A stretch of 64,000 nt of DNA, taken from an uncultured Actinomycetes bacterium (GTDB taxonomy: Bacteria; Actinomycetota; Acidimicrobiia; Acidimicrobiales; RAAP-2). The notes beneath the pieces were generated by a model. That model ran no database searches and was not told where the DNA came from. It worked only from the letters and a program-made list of their open reading frames with translations. This document shows positions 45,003 through 52,321 of the stretch, in pieces. The stretch lies in assembly GCA_903924205.1 (NCBI GenBank), contig CAIYAP010000007.1:310001-374000 (forward strand). Direction: 5' to 3'. The position numbers were made by a program, and so were the translations under genes. Position 1 is the stretch's first letter, and each line of letters begins with the position of its first letter.

Positions 45003-46661
45003 ATGTCTCAGGTCATTCGTCGTCGGCCGTGGCGCTGTGCTGCCATCGCCGGAGCACTTCTTGCGAGTGTGCTTACCGCATCCACAAGCAGTGGAGCGTC
45101 TAGTACGCCGAGCGGGCACGTCCTGCTCGTGGGTACGTGGAAAGGCGTCACTGGCCAGTATCTGAGCATCCAGGCGGCGGTCAACGCCGCCCAACCGGGA
45201 GACTGGATTTTGGTTGCGCCGGGCGACTATCGCGAACAAAACGATATGACCAACCCTCCATCGGGGTCCGCACTTCGCGAGGGTGGATACGGTTCCATCC
45301 TCATCACCAAGGACAACCTCCATCTTCGTGGTCTCAATCGCAATGCGGTGATTATCGACGGCACCTCAACCGGCACTGCGTGCAACTCCGTCGAGGCCAA
45401 CCAGAACTTCGGTCCCGTGGTGAACGGTCAGGCGCTCGGACGAAACGGGATTGTCGTGTACAAGGCCAACGACGTGTCCATCGACAACCTCACGACCTGC
45501 AACTTCACCGGCGGAGCAGGCGACACGGGAAACAACATTTGGTGGAATGGCGGAGCGGGGTCCGGCCAGATCGGCCTCACGGGTTATAGCGGTTCTTACC
45601 TGACCGCGACCGACCAATTCTTCAGCGGCAACAGCACCGCCGGCACCTACGGCATTTTCTCGTCTGATGCCGCCGGCAGCCCCACCACCGTGTGGAACAA
45701 CGTCTACGGCGCCAATTTCAATGACTCGGGTATGTACGTGGGTGCCTGCCGTCAGCTGTGCAACATCACCATCAACAACGCCTACATGACGAACAACGCC
45801 TTGGGCTACTCGGGTACCAACTCGGGTGGATCCATTCTCATTGAGAACTCAACTTTCACGAATAACCAAGATGGTCTGGACACCAACACGCAGATTGCTG
45901 GTGACCCGCCCGCTGGTCAAAATGGTGCGTGCCCGCCGGGCCAGAAGCCCAAAATCAAGGGTGCGACGACCTGCTGGATTTTGTACAAGGACACCTTCTC
46001 CTACAACAACAACGCCCACGTCCCTCACTCGGGCACCGCGGCTGATGGACCGCTAGGAACTGGCATCACCATTTCCGGTGGACGAAATGACACCGTGATG
46101 GAGTCCACCTTCGTGGGTAACAACGCCTGGGGCATGTTGGTCCTGCCCTTCGCCGACAGCGACACACCGCCGGCGGGAGTGAGTTGCACCAACACCGGCG
46201 GCACGGAGATGACGGGGTTGGGCTGCATTTACGATCCGCAGAATGTGCACATCGTGAACAACAAGTTCTCCAACAACGGCGGATACAAAAACATCACCAA
46301 TTCAGACATTGGTTACATAGACCTCTTTGGTGGCGTGGCACAGAGTTGCTTCACCAACAACAAGAATGGCTCGAAGTCGGCCATCACCTACCCACCAAAT
46401 CTGCAGAAGCAATTCGGCATCTGCACGGGGGCACTTACCTCGGCCGACCCGGGGGCGCGATACCCCGTCACGAGTTTGTTCAGCACCTTGGTGACCGAAG
46501 TTCTCTGCGACACCGGTTTTTCGAGTTGCCCTCAAGGCGCGAACTACCCGCACTCGAACACGGTGATTTTGGCGCCCCGTCCGACCAATTTGCCCACAAT
46601 GGCGAACCCTTGCCTCGGGGTCCCCGACAACGGGTGGTGTCGCAAGGGCAAGCTGATCTAG
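45003..46661 (+). CDS. secreted right-handed beta-helix protein
   Basis: The 552-residue protein has a signal peptide (RRRPWRCAAIAGALLASVLTAS), then YLSIQAAVNAAQPGDWILVAPGDYRE, the entry strand of pectate-lyase-like beta helices, and many N-rich turns (ITINNAYMTNNALGYSG; NVHIVNNKFSNNGG). It is likely an extracellular carbohydrate-binding or -cleaving protein; catalytic residues cannot be assigned. ATG 45003 follows GGGGGG. A perfect hairpin ends the unit. Confidence 0.85.
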   Translation: MSQVIRRRPWRCAAIAGALLASVLTASTSSGASSTPSGHVLLVGTWKGVTGQYLSIQAAVNAAQPGDWILVAPGDYREQNDMTNPPSGSALREGGYGSILITKDNLHLRGLNRNAVIIDGTSTGTACNSVEANQNFGPVVNGQALGRNGIVVYKANDVSIDNLTTCNFTGGAGDTGNNIWWNGGAGSGQIGLTGYSGSYLTATDQFFSGNSTAGTYGIFSSDAAGSPTTVWNNVYGANFNDSGMYVGACRQLCNITINNAYMTNNALGYSGTNSGGSILIENSTFTNNQDGLDTNTQIAGDPPAGQNGACPPGQKPKIKGATTCWILYKDTFSYNNNAHVPHSGTAADGPLGTGITISGGRNDTVMESTFVGNNAWGMLVLPFADSDTPPAGVSCTNTGGTEMTGLGCIYDPQNVHIVNNKFSNNGGYKNITNSDIGYIDLFGGVAQSCFTNNKNGSKSAITYPPNLQKQFGICTGALTSADPGARYPVTSLFSTLVTEVLCDTGFSSCPQGANYPHSNTVILAPRPTNLPTMANPCLGVPDNGWCRKGKLI

Positions 46662-46678
46662 CCTCGCCCGATCTGCGC

Positions 46679-46716
46679 GCATACAGCCCCGGAGTTGAAA
46701 CTCCGGGGCTGTATGC
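46679..46716 (+). terminator. perfect 18-bp hairpin after beta-helix gene
   Basis: Two exact 18-base arms flank a GA loop, 18 bases past the stop. No T run follows, as is common for actinobacterial terminators. Confidence 0.85.
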
Positions 46717-46762
46717 CGTGGTGACACCCACCGTTCACCGCTTCTCGTCATACTGGAGGAAT

Positions 46763-47659
46763 ATGAATCGCACCTCCATTCGCGTCGTCTTGGGGCTCAC
46801 CCTGTCCCTCCTTCTCATCTCCGCGGCCCACTTTTCCCTGTCGACGGCGGTGGCGAGTGCGGCCGCAACGAGCTCGACGACGAGCAGTAGCAGCACCTCG
46901 ACGACGACCGTGGTGTCAAATGCGGAGGCAGCTTTTCAGTCACCGCAGCGTGGTTGCGGCATGTACCTCAGTGGCCCGACGACCTACCCGCGCAGCATCG
47001 GACACTGCACCATCATGTGGATTGGCGACTCACTGGGTGAGGACATGAGTTGGGGCATGGTCAAGGAGATTGCCAAATACCCCGAAGTGAACTTGGTGCT
47101 GAACGGCAAGAGCAGTACCGGTCTGGCCAACACGCCGTATTACAGCTGGCCGCTCCACTTACGTTCCATGCTGGCGACCTCACACCCCCACCTTCTCATC
47201 GTGGGCATTGGCGGCAACGATGGACAATCGCTGCAGGCCGATGGCCACGTATACCGCTTCGGCACTCCGGAGTGGAAAGTGGCCTACGCCCACCAGGTGT
47301 CCATCGTCGTGCACGAGGCGCTCGCTGCTCACGCCATGGTCCTCTGGGTCGGCCTACCCATCATGCAGCCCTGGGGGTACTGGCAGAAGATTCAAACCCT
47401 CAATGGCATCTACCGTCAAGTCGTGACGTCGATTCCCGGCGCTCGTTACCTCGACACCTGGAACGTTCTCAGCCACCCCTCGGGAGTCTTTGCCAGTTCC
47501 GCGCCGGTCAATGGCGTCTTGAGCCAAATCCGCTCGGCGGACGGCATCCACATGTGGCCGAAAGGTGAAGCAGTGATTGCGACCTACATCGTGCGCTACA
47601 TCGATGCGACCTACAACATGCCCTTCGTTCCCCAAGAGAACGCCGTCATCACGAAGTAG
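46763..47659 (+). CDS. secreted SGNH-hydrolase-like protein
   Basis: The 298-residue protein has a signal peptide (SIRVVLGLTLSLLLISAAHF), a Ser/Thr linker (TSSTTSSSSTSTTTVV), then an SGNH fold with the serine block IMWIGDSLGEDM, GIGGNDGQS and C-terminal DGIHMWPKGEA giving the Asp/His pair. GGAGG precedes ATG 46763. It resembles the C-terminal domain of the acyltransferase fusion at 12402-14360 and converges on a stand-alone acyltransferase-3 gene. A role in acylating or deacylating cell-surface polymers is inferred. Confidence 0.85.
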   Translation: MNRTSIRVVLGLTLSLLLISAAHFSLSTAVASAAATSSTTSSSSTSTTTVVSNAEAAFQSPQRGCGMYLSGPTTYPRSIGHCTIMWIGDSLGEDMSWGMVKEIAKYPEVNLVLNGKSSTGLANTPYYSWPLHLRSMLATSHPHLLIVGIGGNDGQSLQADGHVYRFGTPEWKVAYAHQVSIVVHEALAAHAMVLWVGLPIMQPWGYWQKIQTLNGIYRQVVTSIPGARYLDTWNVLSHPSGVFASSAPVNGVLSQIRSADGIHMWPKGEAVIATYIVRYIDATYNMPFVPQENAVITK

Positions 47660-47669
47660 GGCCGGCTCG

Positions 47670-48809
47670 TTAGTGAACGAGCAGCGTGACGTTCCAGACC
47701 AACATCACTGCACAGGCGACAAAGAGCAACGAGGAAAACAGGTCATCGCGCAACCACGATGCTCGCCGCAGAGGTTGTTCGATGAAGTGGTACGACGCCG
47801 CGGCCATGGCGATCGCGCACAGCGTTTCCACCGTCGGCGCGCCATCAAAGGTCCAGGGCGTGGGCAGCATCTGAGGGATCATCAGCCACGCGAAGTGAAA
47901 AAGGTAGAGCGAGTAGGAAATATCGCCGAGGTAGACCAGCGGATCTTGGCTGAGCAAGTACGACGGCCCGTGACTCACCTGGTGTTCACCCGTCCACAAC
48001 ACGAGTGCTGCTCCCGCAACGGGAAGCAGAAAGCGATAGGACGGGAAGGGGGTGGCGTCGGAGAAAGTCAACGTGGCGACGGCGATGGCCGCGAGCCCTA
48101 ACGCCCCACATACCGCGGAGAAACCGCGATGTCGCGCCCACCCACCCGACGGGGTCAGCGCCAGCAGCCCGCCAAGAGCCAATTCGCCCATGCGCGACAG
48201 TGGCGAGTAGTAGGCCACCACCGCGTTACTCGACGTCAATCGCCATGCGGCGATCAGCGACACAATCACCACCACCGCGAAGAAAACTCGCAGGAGCTGC
48301 GGACGACGACGAGAACCGAATGACGCCAATGTGACAACGAGAGGAATGACGACGTAGAACTGCTCCTCCACCGACAGCGACCAGAAATGTGTGACCAGAG
48401 AGGGTGGCAGCCCCTGCACGAAATAATTCGCCCCGCTCGCCATGAAGTGAAGGTTCGCTCCGAAGAGGGCCGCCCATCTCACGTCGCTCGCCAAGGTGGG
48501 AGGGAAGGCCGAACCCAGAGCGAGACGGGCCACCACCATGGTCGCCATCAGAGTCACGGTGGCGGCGGGAATAATGCGGGCGATGCGATGCGCGTAGAAG
48601 CGAGCCAGGGCCCGACGTCGCGTCGTGGAACGATCTCGCAGCAAACTCGACGTAATCACGAACCCGCTAATGACGAAGAAGACGTCGACCCCGACAAAGC
48701 CACCGCCGAAGCCCGAAAGGTGCGCGTGGTTGGCAATGACGATGAGAACGGCGACAGCGCGAAGACCTTGAATATCTCGACGGCGCGTCGTTGCCCCTTC
48801 GTCAGTCAC
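47670..48809 (-). CDS. acyltransferase-3 family membrane O-acyltransferase
   Basis: The 379-residue protein has about 10 membrane helices and family motifs RDIQGLRAVAVLIVIANHA, GFVGVDVFFVISGFVITSSL, FYAHRIARIIPAA, and THFWSLSVEEQFYVVIPL. Unlike the fusion at 12402-14360 it lacks an SGNH domain. The convergent SGNH gene 10 bases away could supply that half. Substrate unknown. Confidence 0.9.
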   Translation of the reverse strand: MTDEGATTRRRDIQGLRAVAVLIVIANHAHLSGFGGGFVGVDVFFVISGFVITSSLLRDRSTTRRRALARFYAHRIARIIPAATVTLMATMVVARLALGSAFPPTLASDVRWAALFGANLHFMASGANYFVQGLPPSLVTHFWSLSVEEQFYVVIPLVVTLASFGSRRRPQLLRVFFAVVVIVSLIAAWRLTSSNAVVAYYSPLSRMGELALGGLLALTPSGGWARHRGFSAVCGALGLAAIAVATLTFSDATPFPSYRFLLPVAGAALVLWTGEHQVSHGPSYLLSQDPLVYLGDISYSLYLFHFAWLMIPQMLPTPWTFDGAPTVETLCAIAMAAASYHFIEQPLRRASWLRDDLFSSLLFVACAVMLVWNVTLLVH

Positions 48810-48850
48810 GGGCGAAGGTTAGTCAGTGTGCCATTACCCTTGGGGGAACC

Positions 48851-49417
48851 ATGACGCCCATCCATCTGCACGTTGTTATCTGTTCCACTCGACCCGGCCG
48901 CTCCGGAGACGCGATTGCGGTGGCGGTGGCCGACATTGCGCGGCGCGATACTCGCTTCCAGGTGGAGCTGGTGGATCTGGCCGAGGTGAATCTCCCCCTC
49001 TTTGACGAGGCCACCCACCCGATGCGGGGACAGTACGCCGAGGAGCACACCCTGCGCTGGGCACAGATCGTGGCTCGTGGCGATGCCTTCGTGTTCGTGA
49101 TGCCGGAGTACAACCACAGTTACAACGCGGCGCTGAAGAACGCGCTCGACTACCTGCACGCCGAATGGCGATACAAGCCGGTGGGGCTCGTGGGTTACGG
49201 CGCCGGAATGTCAATGGGCGCGCGCGCCATTATGGCCATTAAGCCGGTGCTATCGGCACTGAAGCTCATCCACACCGCTGACGTCGGCGTCTCCACGATG
49301 ATGACGCCCGTCGTCGATGGTGTCTTTACTCCCAGCGAGCCCTTCACCCTCGCGACCACCGCCATGTTGGATGAAATCGACAAGACGCACCAGGCCATTC
49401 ATCCCCTGCGCGCGTAG
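48851..49417 (+). CDS. NAD(P)H-dependent FMN reductase
   Basis: The 188-residue flavodoxin-fold protein has HVVICSTRPGRSGDAIA binding FMN phosphate, then FVFVMPEYNHSYNAALKNALDYL and GYGAGMSMGARA, all typical of the NADPH-dependent FMN reductase family. GGGGGAACC precedes ATG 48851. It is followed 23 bases later by the M20 gene. Confidence 0.92.
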   Translation: MTPIHLHVVICSTRPGRSGDAIAVAVADIARRDTRFQVELVDLAEVNLPLFDEATHPMRGQYAEEHTLRWAQIVARGDAFVFVMPEYNHSYNAALKNALDYLHAEWRYKPVGLVGYGAGMSMGARAIMAIKPVLSALKLIHTADVGVSTMMTPVVDGVFTPSEPFTLATTAMLDEIDKTHQAIHPLRA

Positions 49418-49440
49418 TCACACCTTTCTAGAATCGGCCC

Positions 49441-50640
49441 ATGACCCTCTCTGACCTCTATACGGACGCGCTCGCTCTCCTCCCGAGTGCCGTCGCGATG
49501 CGTCGTGACATTCACGCGCACCCCGAACTCGGCAATGAGTTGCCGCGGACCCAGCGCGCCATCATCGAGGCACTCGACGGCTTGGGTCTGGACATCATTC
49601 GCGGCGAGGCGTTGACCTCGGTCGTGGCCATCTTGGACAGTGGTCGACCCGGCCCCGTGGTTTTGCTGCGTGGCGACATGGATGCGCTGCCCATGCCGGA
49701 AGATACCGACGTGGAATTTGCCTCCACGGTCGACGGCGTCATGCACGCCTGCGGCCACGACACTCACGTCGCGATGCTCGCGCACGCCGCCCGGTTGTTG
49801 TGCGCTCGTCGGGACGAGCTCAACGGCAAAGTGGTGTTCATGTTTCAGCCGGGCGAGGAGGGTTTCGGTGGCGCCGATCTCATGATTGGCGAGGGCGTGC
49901 TCGAAGTCGCGGGTCGCCCCGACTTCGCCTTTGCCATTCACGCCACCCCCGGCGCGCCCATCAACATCATCTCGACCAAGCCCGGACCGCTCATGGCCTC
50001 ATCGGACACCTTCGACATCACCGTCACGGGCCGTGGCGGGCACGCGTCGGCGCCCCATCAAGCCCTTGACCCCATTCCCGTGGCCTGTGAGATTGTGATC
50101 GGCCTACAGACCATGGTGACGCGTCGCATCGACATCTTTGACCCGGCGGTCATCACGGTCGGGAAAATTGAATCAGGAACCACCAACAACGTCATCCCCG
50201 AGAGGGCCCACATCACCGGAACGATTCGCACCTTGTCGCCCGCCACTCGCGACAGCGTTCGTCACTACATCGAGCAAGTCGCGACCGGCATCGCGTCCGC
50301 TCATGGTGCCACCGTGACTTCGGATTTCGACCTCGGTTACCCGGTCACCGTGAATGACCACTTGGCCACCGAGTGGGTGCAAAAGGTAGCCGACCAACTG
50401 ACCGGGCAGCCGGTGAGCCTGCCACTTCCCCACCCCGTCATGGGTGCCGAAGACTTTTCCTACGTCCTCAATCACATTCCGGGCTGTTTGGTCTTCCTCG
50501 GCATGTGCCCCGAGGGGAAGAATTTCTGGGAAGTTCCGATGAACCACTCCAATCGCGTCACCTTTAACGAAGACGGCATGACTCTCGGCATCGCGCTGTA
50601 TGCCGCCGTGGCCCTCGAGCGTTCCCGCAACTGGCAATAG
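49441..50640 (+). CDS. M20D-family amidohydrolase (aminoacylase/hippurate hydrolase type)
   Basis: The 399-residue protein has RRDIHAHPELGNELPRTQ, the metal site VMHACGHDTHVAMLAHAA, FQPGEEGFGGADLMIGEGV and a C-terminal MGAEDFSYVL with the last metal ligand histidine region NHSN. Relatives cleave N-acyl amino acids with Zn or Mn in the cytoplasm. Substrate unknown. Confidence 0.94.
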   Translation: MTLSDLYTDALALLPSAVAMRRDIHAHPELGNELPRTQRAIIEALDGLGLDIIRGEALTSVVAILDSGRPGPVVLLRGDMDALPMPEDTDVEFASTVDGVMHACGHDTHVAMLAHAARLLCARRDELNGKVVFMFQPGEEGFGGADLMIGEGVLEVAGRPDFAFAIHATPGAPINIISTKPGPLMASSDTFDITVTGRGGHASAPHQALDPIPVACEIVIGLQTMVTRRIDIFDPAVITVGKIESGTTNNVIPERAHITGTIRTLSPATRDSVRHYIEQVATGIASAHGATVTSDFDLGYPVTVNDHLATEWVQKVADQLTGQPVSLPLPHPVMGAEDFSYVLNHIPGCLVFLGMCPEGKNFWEVPMNHSNRVTFNEDGMTLGIALYAAVALERSRNWQ

Positions 50641-50707
50641 CCACGAGCGCCGGCACGGGGTGTCGGTAGGATAAGCGCGCGGTTGCCGTGTTGGAGACCC
50701 GCATTGA

Positions 50708-50780
50708 GGGGCTGTAGCTCAGTGGTTAGAGCAGGGGACTCATAATCCCTCGGTCGTGGGTTCGATCCCCACCGGCCCTA
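50708..50780 (+). tRNA. tRNA with CAT anticodon (Ile2 or elongator Met), no CCA encoded
   Basis: Acceptor GGGGCTG pairs with CGGCCCT (two G-U pairs), anticodon stem GGGGA/TCCCT with loop CTCATAA, T arm GTGGG/CCCAC, and discriminator A. The D-loop AGTGGTTAGAGCA and anticodon arm resemble bacterial tRNA-Ile2, whose C34 is modified to lysidine. Elongator Met cannot be excluded by eye. Confidence 0.95.
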
Positions 50781-50817
50781 CTCAATCGATGTCACAGCCG
50801 TTCCCCATCATGGGTGC

Positions 50818-51102
50818 ATGACCATGTATTGCGTGAGAGGAAAATGGGGACGGCATCGTCGGGACTTTTCGGTCTTCGCCGACTCCATGGATGAAGCGGT
50901 GGAGAACGCCATCCTGATGGCCAAGTTCTATGCATCGGGGACTCGCAACTACACCACCGAGACCTGGACGTATGGATCGATAGAGGTCGTTAGCGAGACC
51001 TGCGAGATTCGCCCGGTGCGCCCAGAGCGGGCGCCACTACAGGTGGTGGGCCGCCCCGCACCCCTGAACAAGTGGGCTCGCCGACCATCCCCGAAGGTGT
51101 GA
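50818..51102 (+). CDS. small hypothetical protein
   Basis: A 94-residue product starting MTMYCVRGKWGRHRRDFSVFADSMDEAVENAI, which reads like a small alpha/beta domain with a DSMDEA helix cap, and ending in a basic tail KWARRPSPKV. No family recognised and no strong ribosome-binding site. It lies between two tRNA genes. Codon use is compatible with coding. Confidence 0.5.
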   Translation: MTMYCVRGKWGRHRRDFSVFADSMDEAVENAILMAKFYASGTRNYTTETWTYGSIEVVSETCEIRPVRPERAPLQVVGRPAPLNKWARRPSPKV

Positions 51103-51178
51103 TCGCAATTGCCGTGGTCTGCACTGCTTCTCCCCTGCGGTCTGCTAAGGTTAACGGAAAGCAAACGGAGGGTGACAA

Positions 51179-51358
51179 ATGGGCAACAAACTAAACACGC
51201 TGGAATCACGAATTTCGATTTCCTTCAATGAATCATTGGCGAAACTACAAAATGCGTCTCACTCGAACGACGACTTCGAAAAGGGCTACGCAGCCGCGTT
51301 GTTCGATGTCCGTCAGCTGATCGTTGACCTGCAGACGCGTACTCGTCTCGCTAGCTAA
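51179..51358 (+). CDS. small helical hypothetical protein
   Basis: A 59-residue protein starting MGNKLNTLESRISISFNESL and ending TRTRLAS. GGAGGG lies 6-7 bases before the ATG, the strongest such site nearby. Two short amphipathic helices are likely. The gene is more AT-rich than its surroundings and lies in a tRNA-flanked interval. A hairpin follows the stop. Confidence 0.6.
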   Translation: MGNKLNTLESRISISFNESLAKLQNASHSNDDFEKGYAAALFDVRQLIVDLQTRTRLAS

Positions 51359-51361
51359 AAA

Positions 51362-51385
51362 GGTCCCTCCACGAGTGGAGGGACT
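51362..51385 (-). terminator. bidirectional hairpin, terminator of tRNA-Asn
   Basis: GTCCCTCCAC and GTGGAGGGAC form a 10-bp stem with GA between. Reading the minus strand, a T run follows (from the AAAAA at 51357-51361), so it is a good terminator for tRNA-Asn and may also stop the small gene. Confidence 0.85.
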
Positions 51386-51393
51386 AGGTGACC

Positions 51394-51469
51394 TGGCTCC
51401 CAGAGCAGGACTCGAACCTGCAACCTAGCGGTTAACAGCCGCTTGCTCTGCCAATTGAGCTATCTGGGA
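51394..51469 (-). tRNA. tRNA-Asn (anticodon GTT), CCA encoded
   Basis: On the minus strand TCCCAGA pairs with TCTGGGA, the anticodon loop contains GTT, the T arm carries GGTTCGAGTCC, the discriminator is G and CCA follows (51394-51396). Confidence 0.97.
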
Positions 51470-51541
51470 AGGTAGTGCAACTTTAGCACTCTGGAGAAAG
51501 TGCTCCGAACGTGGTGCGGGAGCGAGACGGGCTGCGCCGAG

Positions 51542-52321
51542 CTAGAGAGCGCGCCAGAAACGCTCCAAATCGGCGCCGAAGGTACTGTTTCTCAGTGTTT
51601 CGCGCATTTTGGCGTAGCGCTTATGCATGGCCTGGCGGCTGATGTCGTGAAGTTGAGCGCGCTCTTCGAGTGTGGTCACGCCGCCGGAGAGCATCCAGAA
51701 GTCTTCGAACTGGCTCCCCAGGACCTCTTTCATCGCGTCAATCACCCATCCTTCGTCGGGGTGATCCGCGTCGCTATCGCGTGAGCCCTCAAGAGCCCGG
51801 CGAAGCGAGAGGTCGTCGCGTTCGTCCGACAGGCTCATGATGTGGCTGGCCACGGAGACCGAGATCTTTAACTTTCGCGCGACCTCATGGGCGCTGAGAT
51901 CGCGGCCTGCGTCACTCGTCATCTGTCGATATTTGATGAGCAATCGCACCGTGGCGTGGTCGTAGGGGTACCGCGCGGCGGCCGCTTCAAAAACTCGCTT
52001 GCGAATCCAGTATCGGGCATAGGTCGTGAACGAGGCGCCTTTATCGGGGTCGAATCGCCGTAGTGCTTCGCTAAGACCCTCGTGACCGGCCGCCACAAAA
52101 TCTTCGCGCTCTCCGTAACGCGCGACCCGGTACGCCTCTTTGGCGACCAAGCGGTTGAGCGAGTTCACGAGAGCGCGTTCGGCCACGTGCCGGGCCTTCA
52201 CGTCCGCACGCAAGCGGCGTCGCGTATCGTCGCCGATGCGCGACGAACTCAGCCGCATTTCGGCATCTCGGCCACGGCGAATAGTTCGCCATAATTCCGT
52301 AACGTCAACGTCGTCACTCAT
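51542..52321 (-). CDS. divergent sigma-70 family factor coupled to dnaG
   Basis: The 259-residue protein has a clear region 2 (GHEGLSEALRRFDPDKGASF, then TTYARYWIRKRVFEA), a region-3-like helix set (AHEVARKLKISVSVASHIM), and a weak region 4 HTH (LHDISRQAMHKRYAKMRETLR). It lacks region 1 and is shorter than a housekeeping RpoD. Its start overlaps the dnaG stop by 4 bases, the place where rpoD sits in many bacteria. An alternative sigma factor is inferred. Confidence 0.82.
   Translation of the reverse strand: MSDDVDVTELWRTIRRGRDAEMRLSSSRIGDDTRRRLRADVKARHVAERALVNSLNRLVAKEAYRVARYGEREDFVAAGHEGLSEALRRFDPDKGASFTTYARYWIRKRVFEAAAARYPYDHATVRLLIKYRQMTSDAGRDLSAHEVARKLKISVSVASHIMSLSDERDDLSLRRALEGSRDSDADHPDEGWVIDAMKEVLGSQFEDFWMLSGGVTTLEERAQLHDISRQAMHKRYAKMRETLRNSTFGADLERFWRAL

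Noticed and set aside
46184-46762. Open frame extending the SGNH gene upstream through the beta-helix gene
   Set aside because: It runs out of frame through a well-supported coding region and across its terminator hairpin; the signal peptide and GGAGG at 46755 set the real start at 46763.
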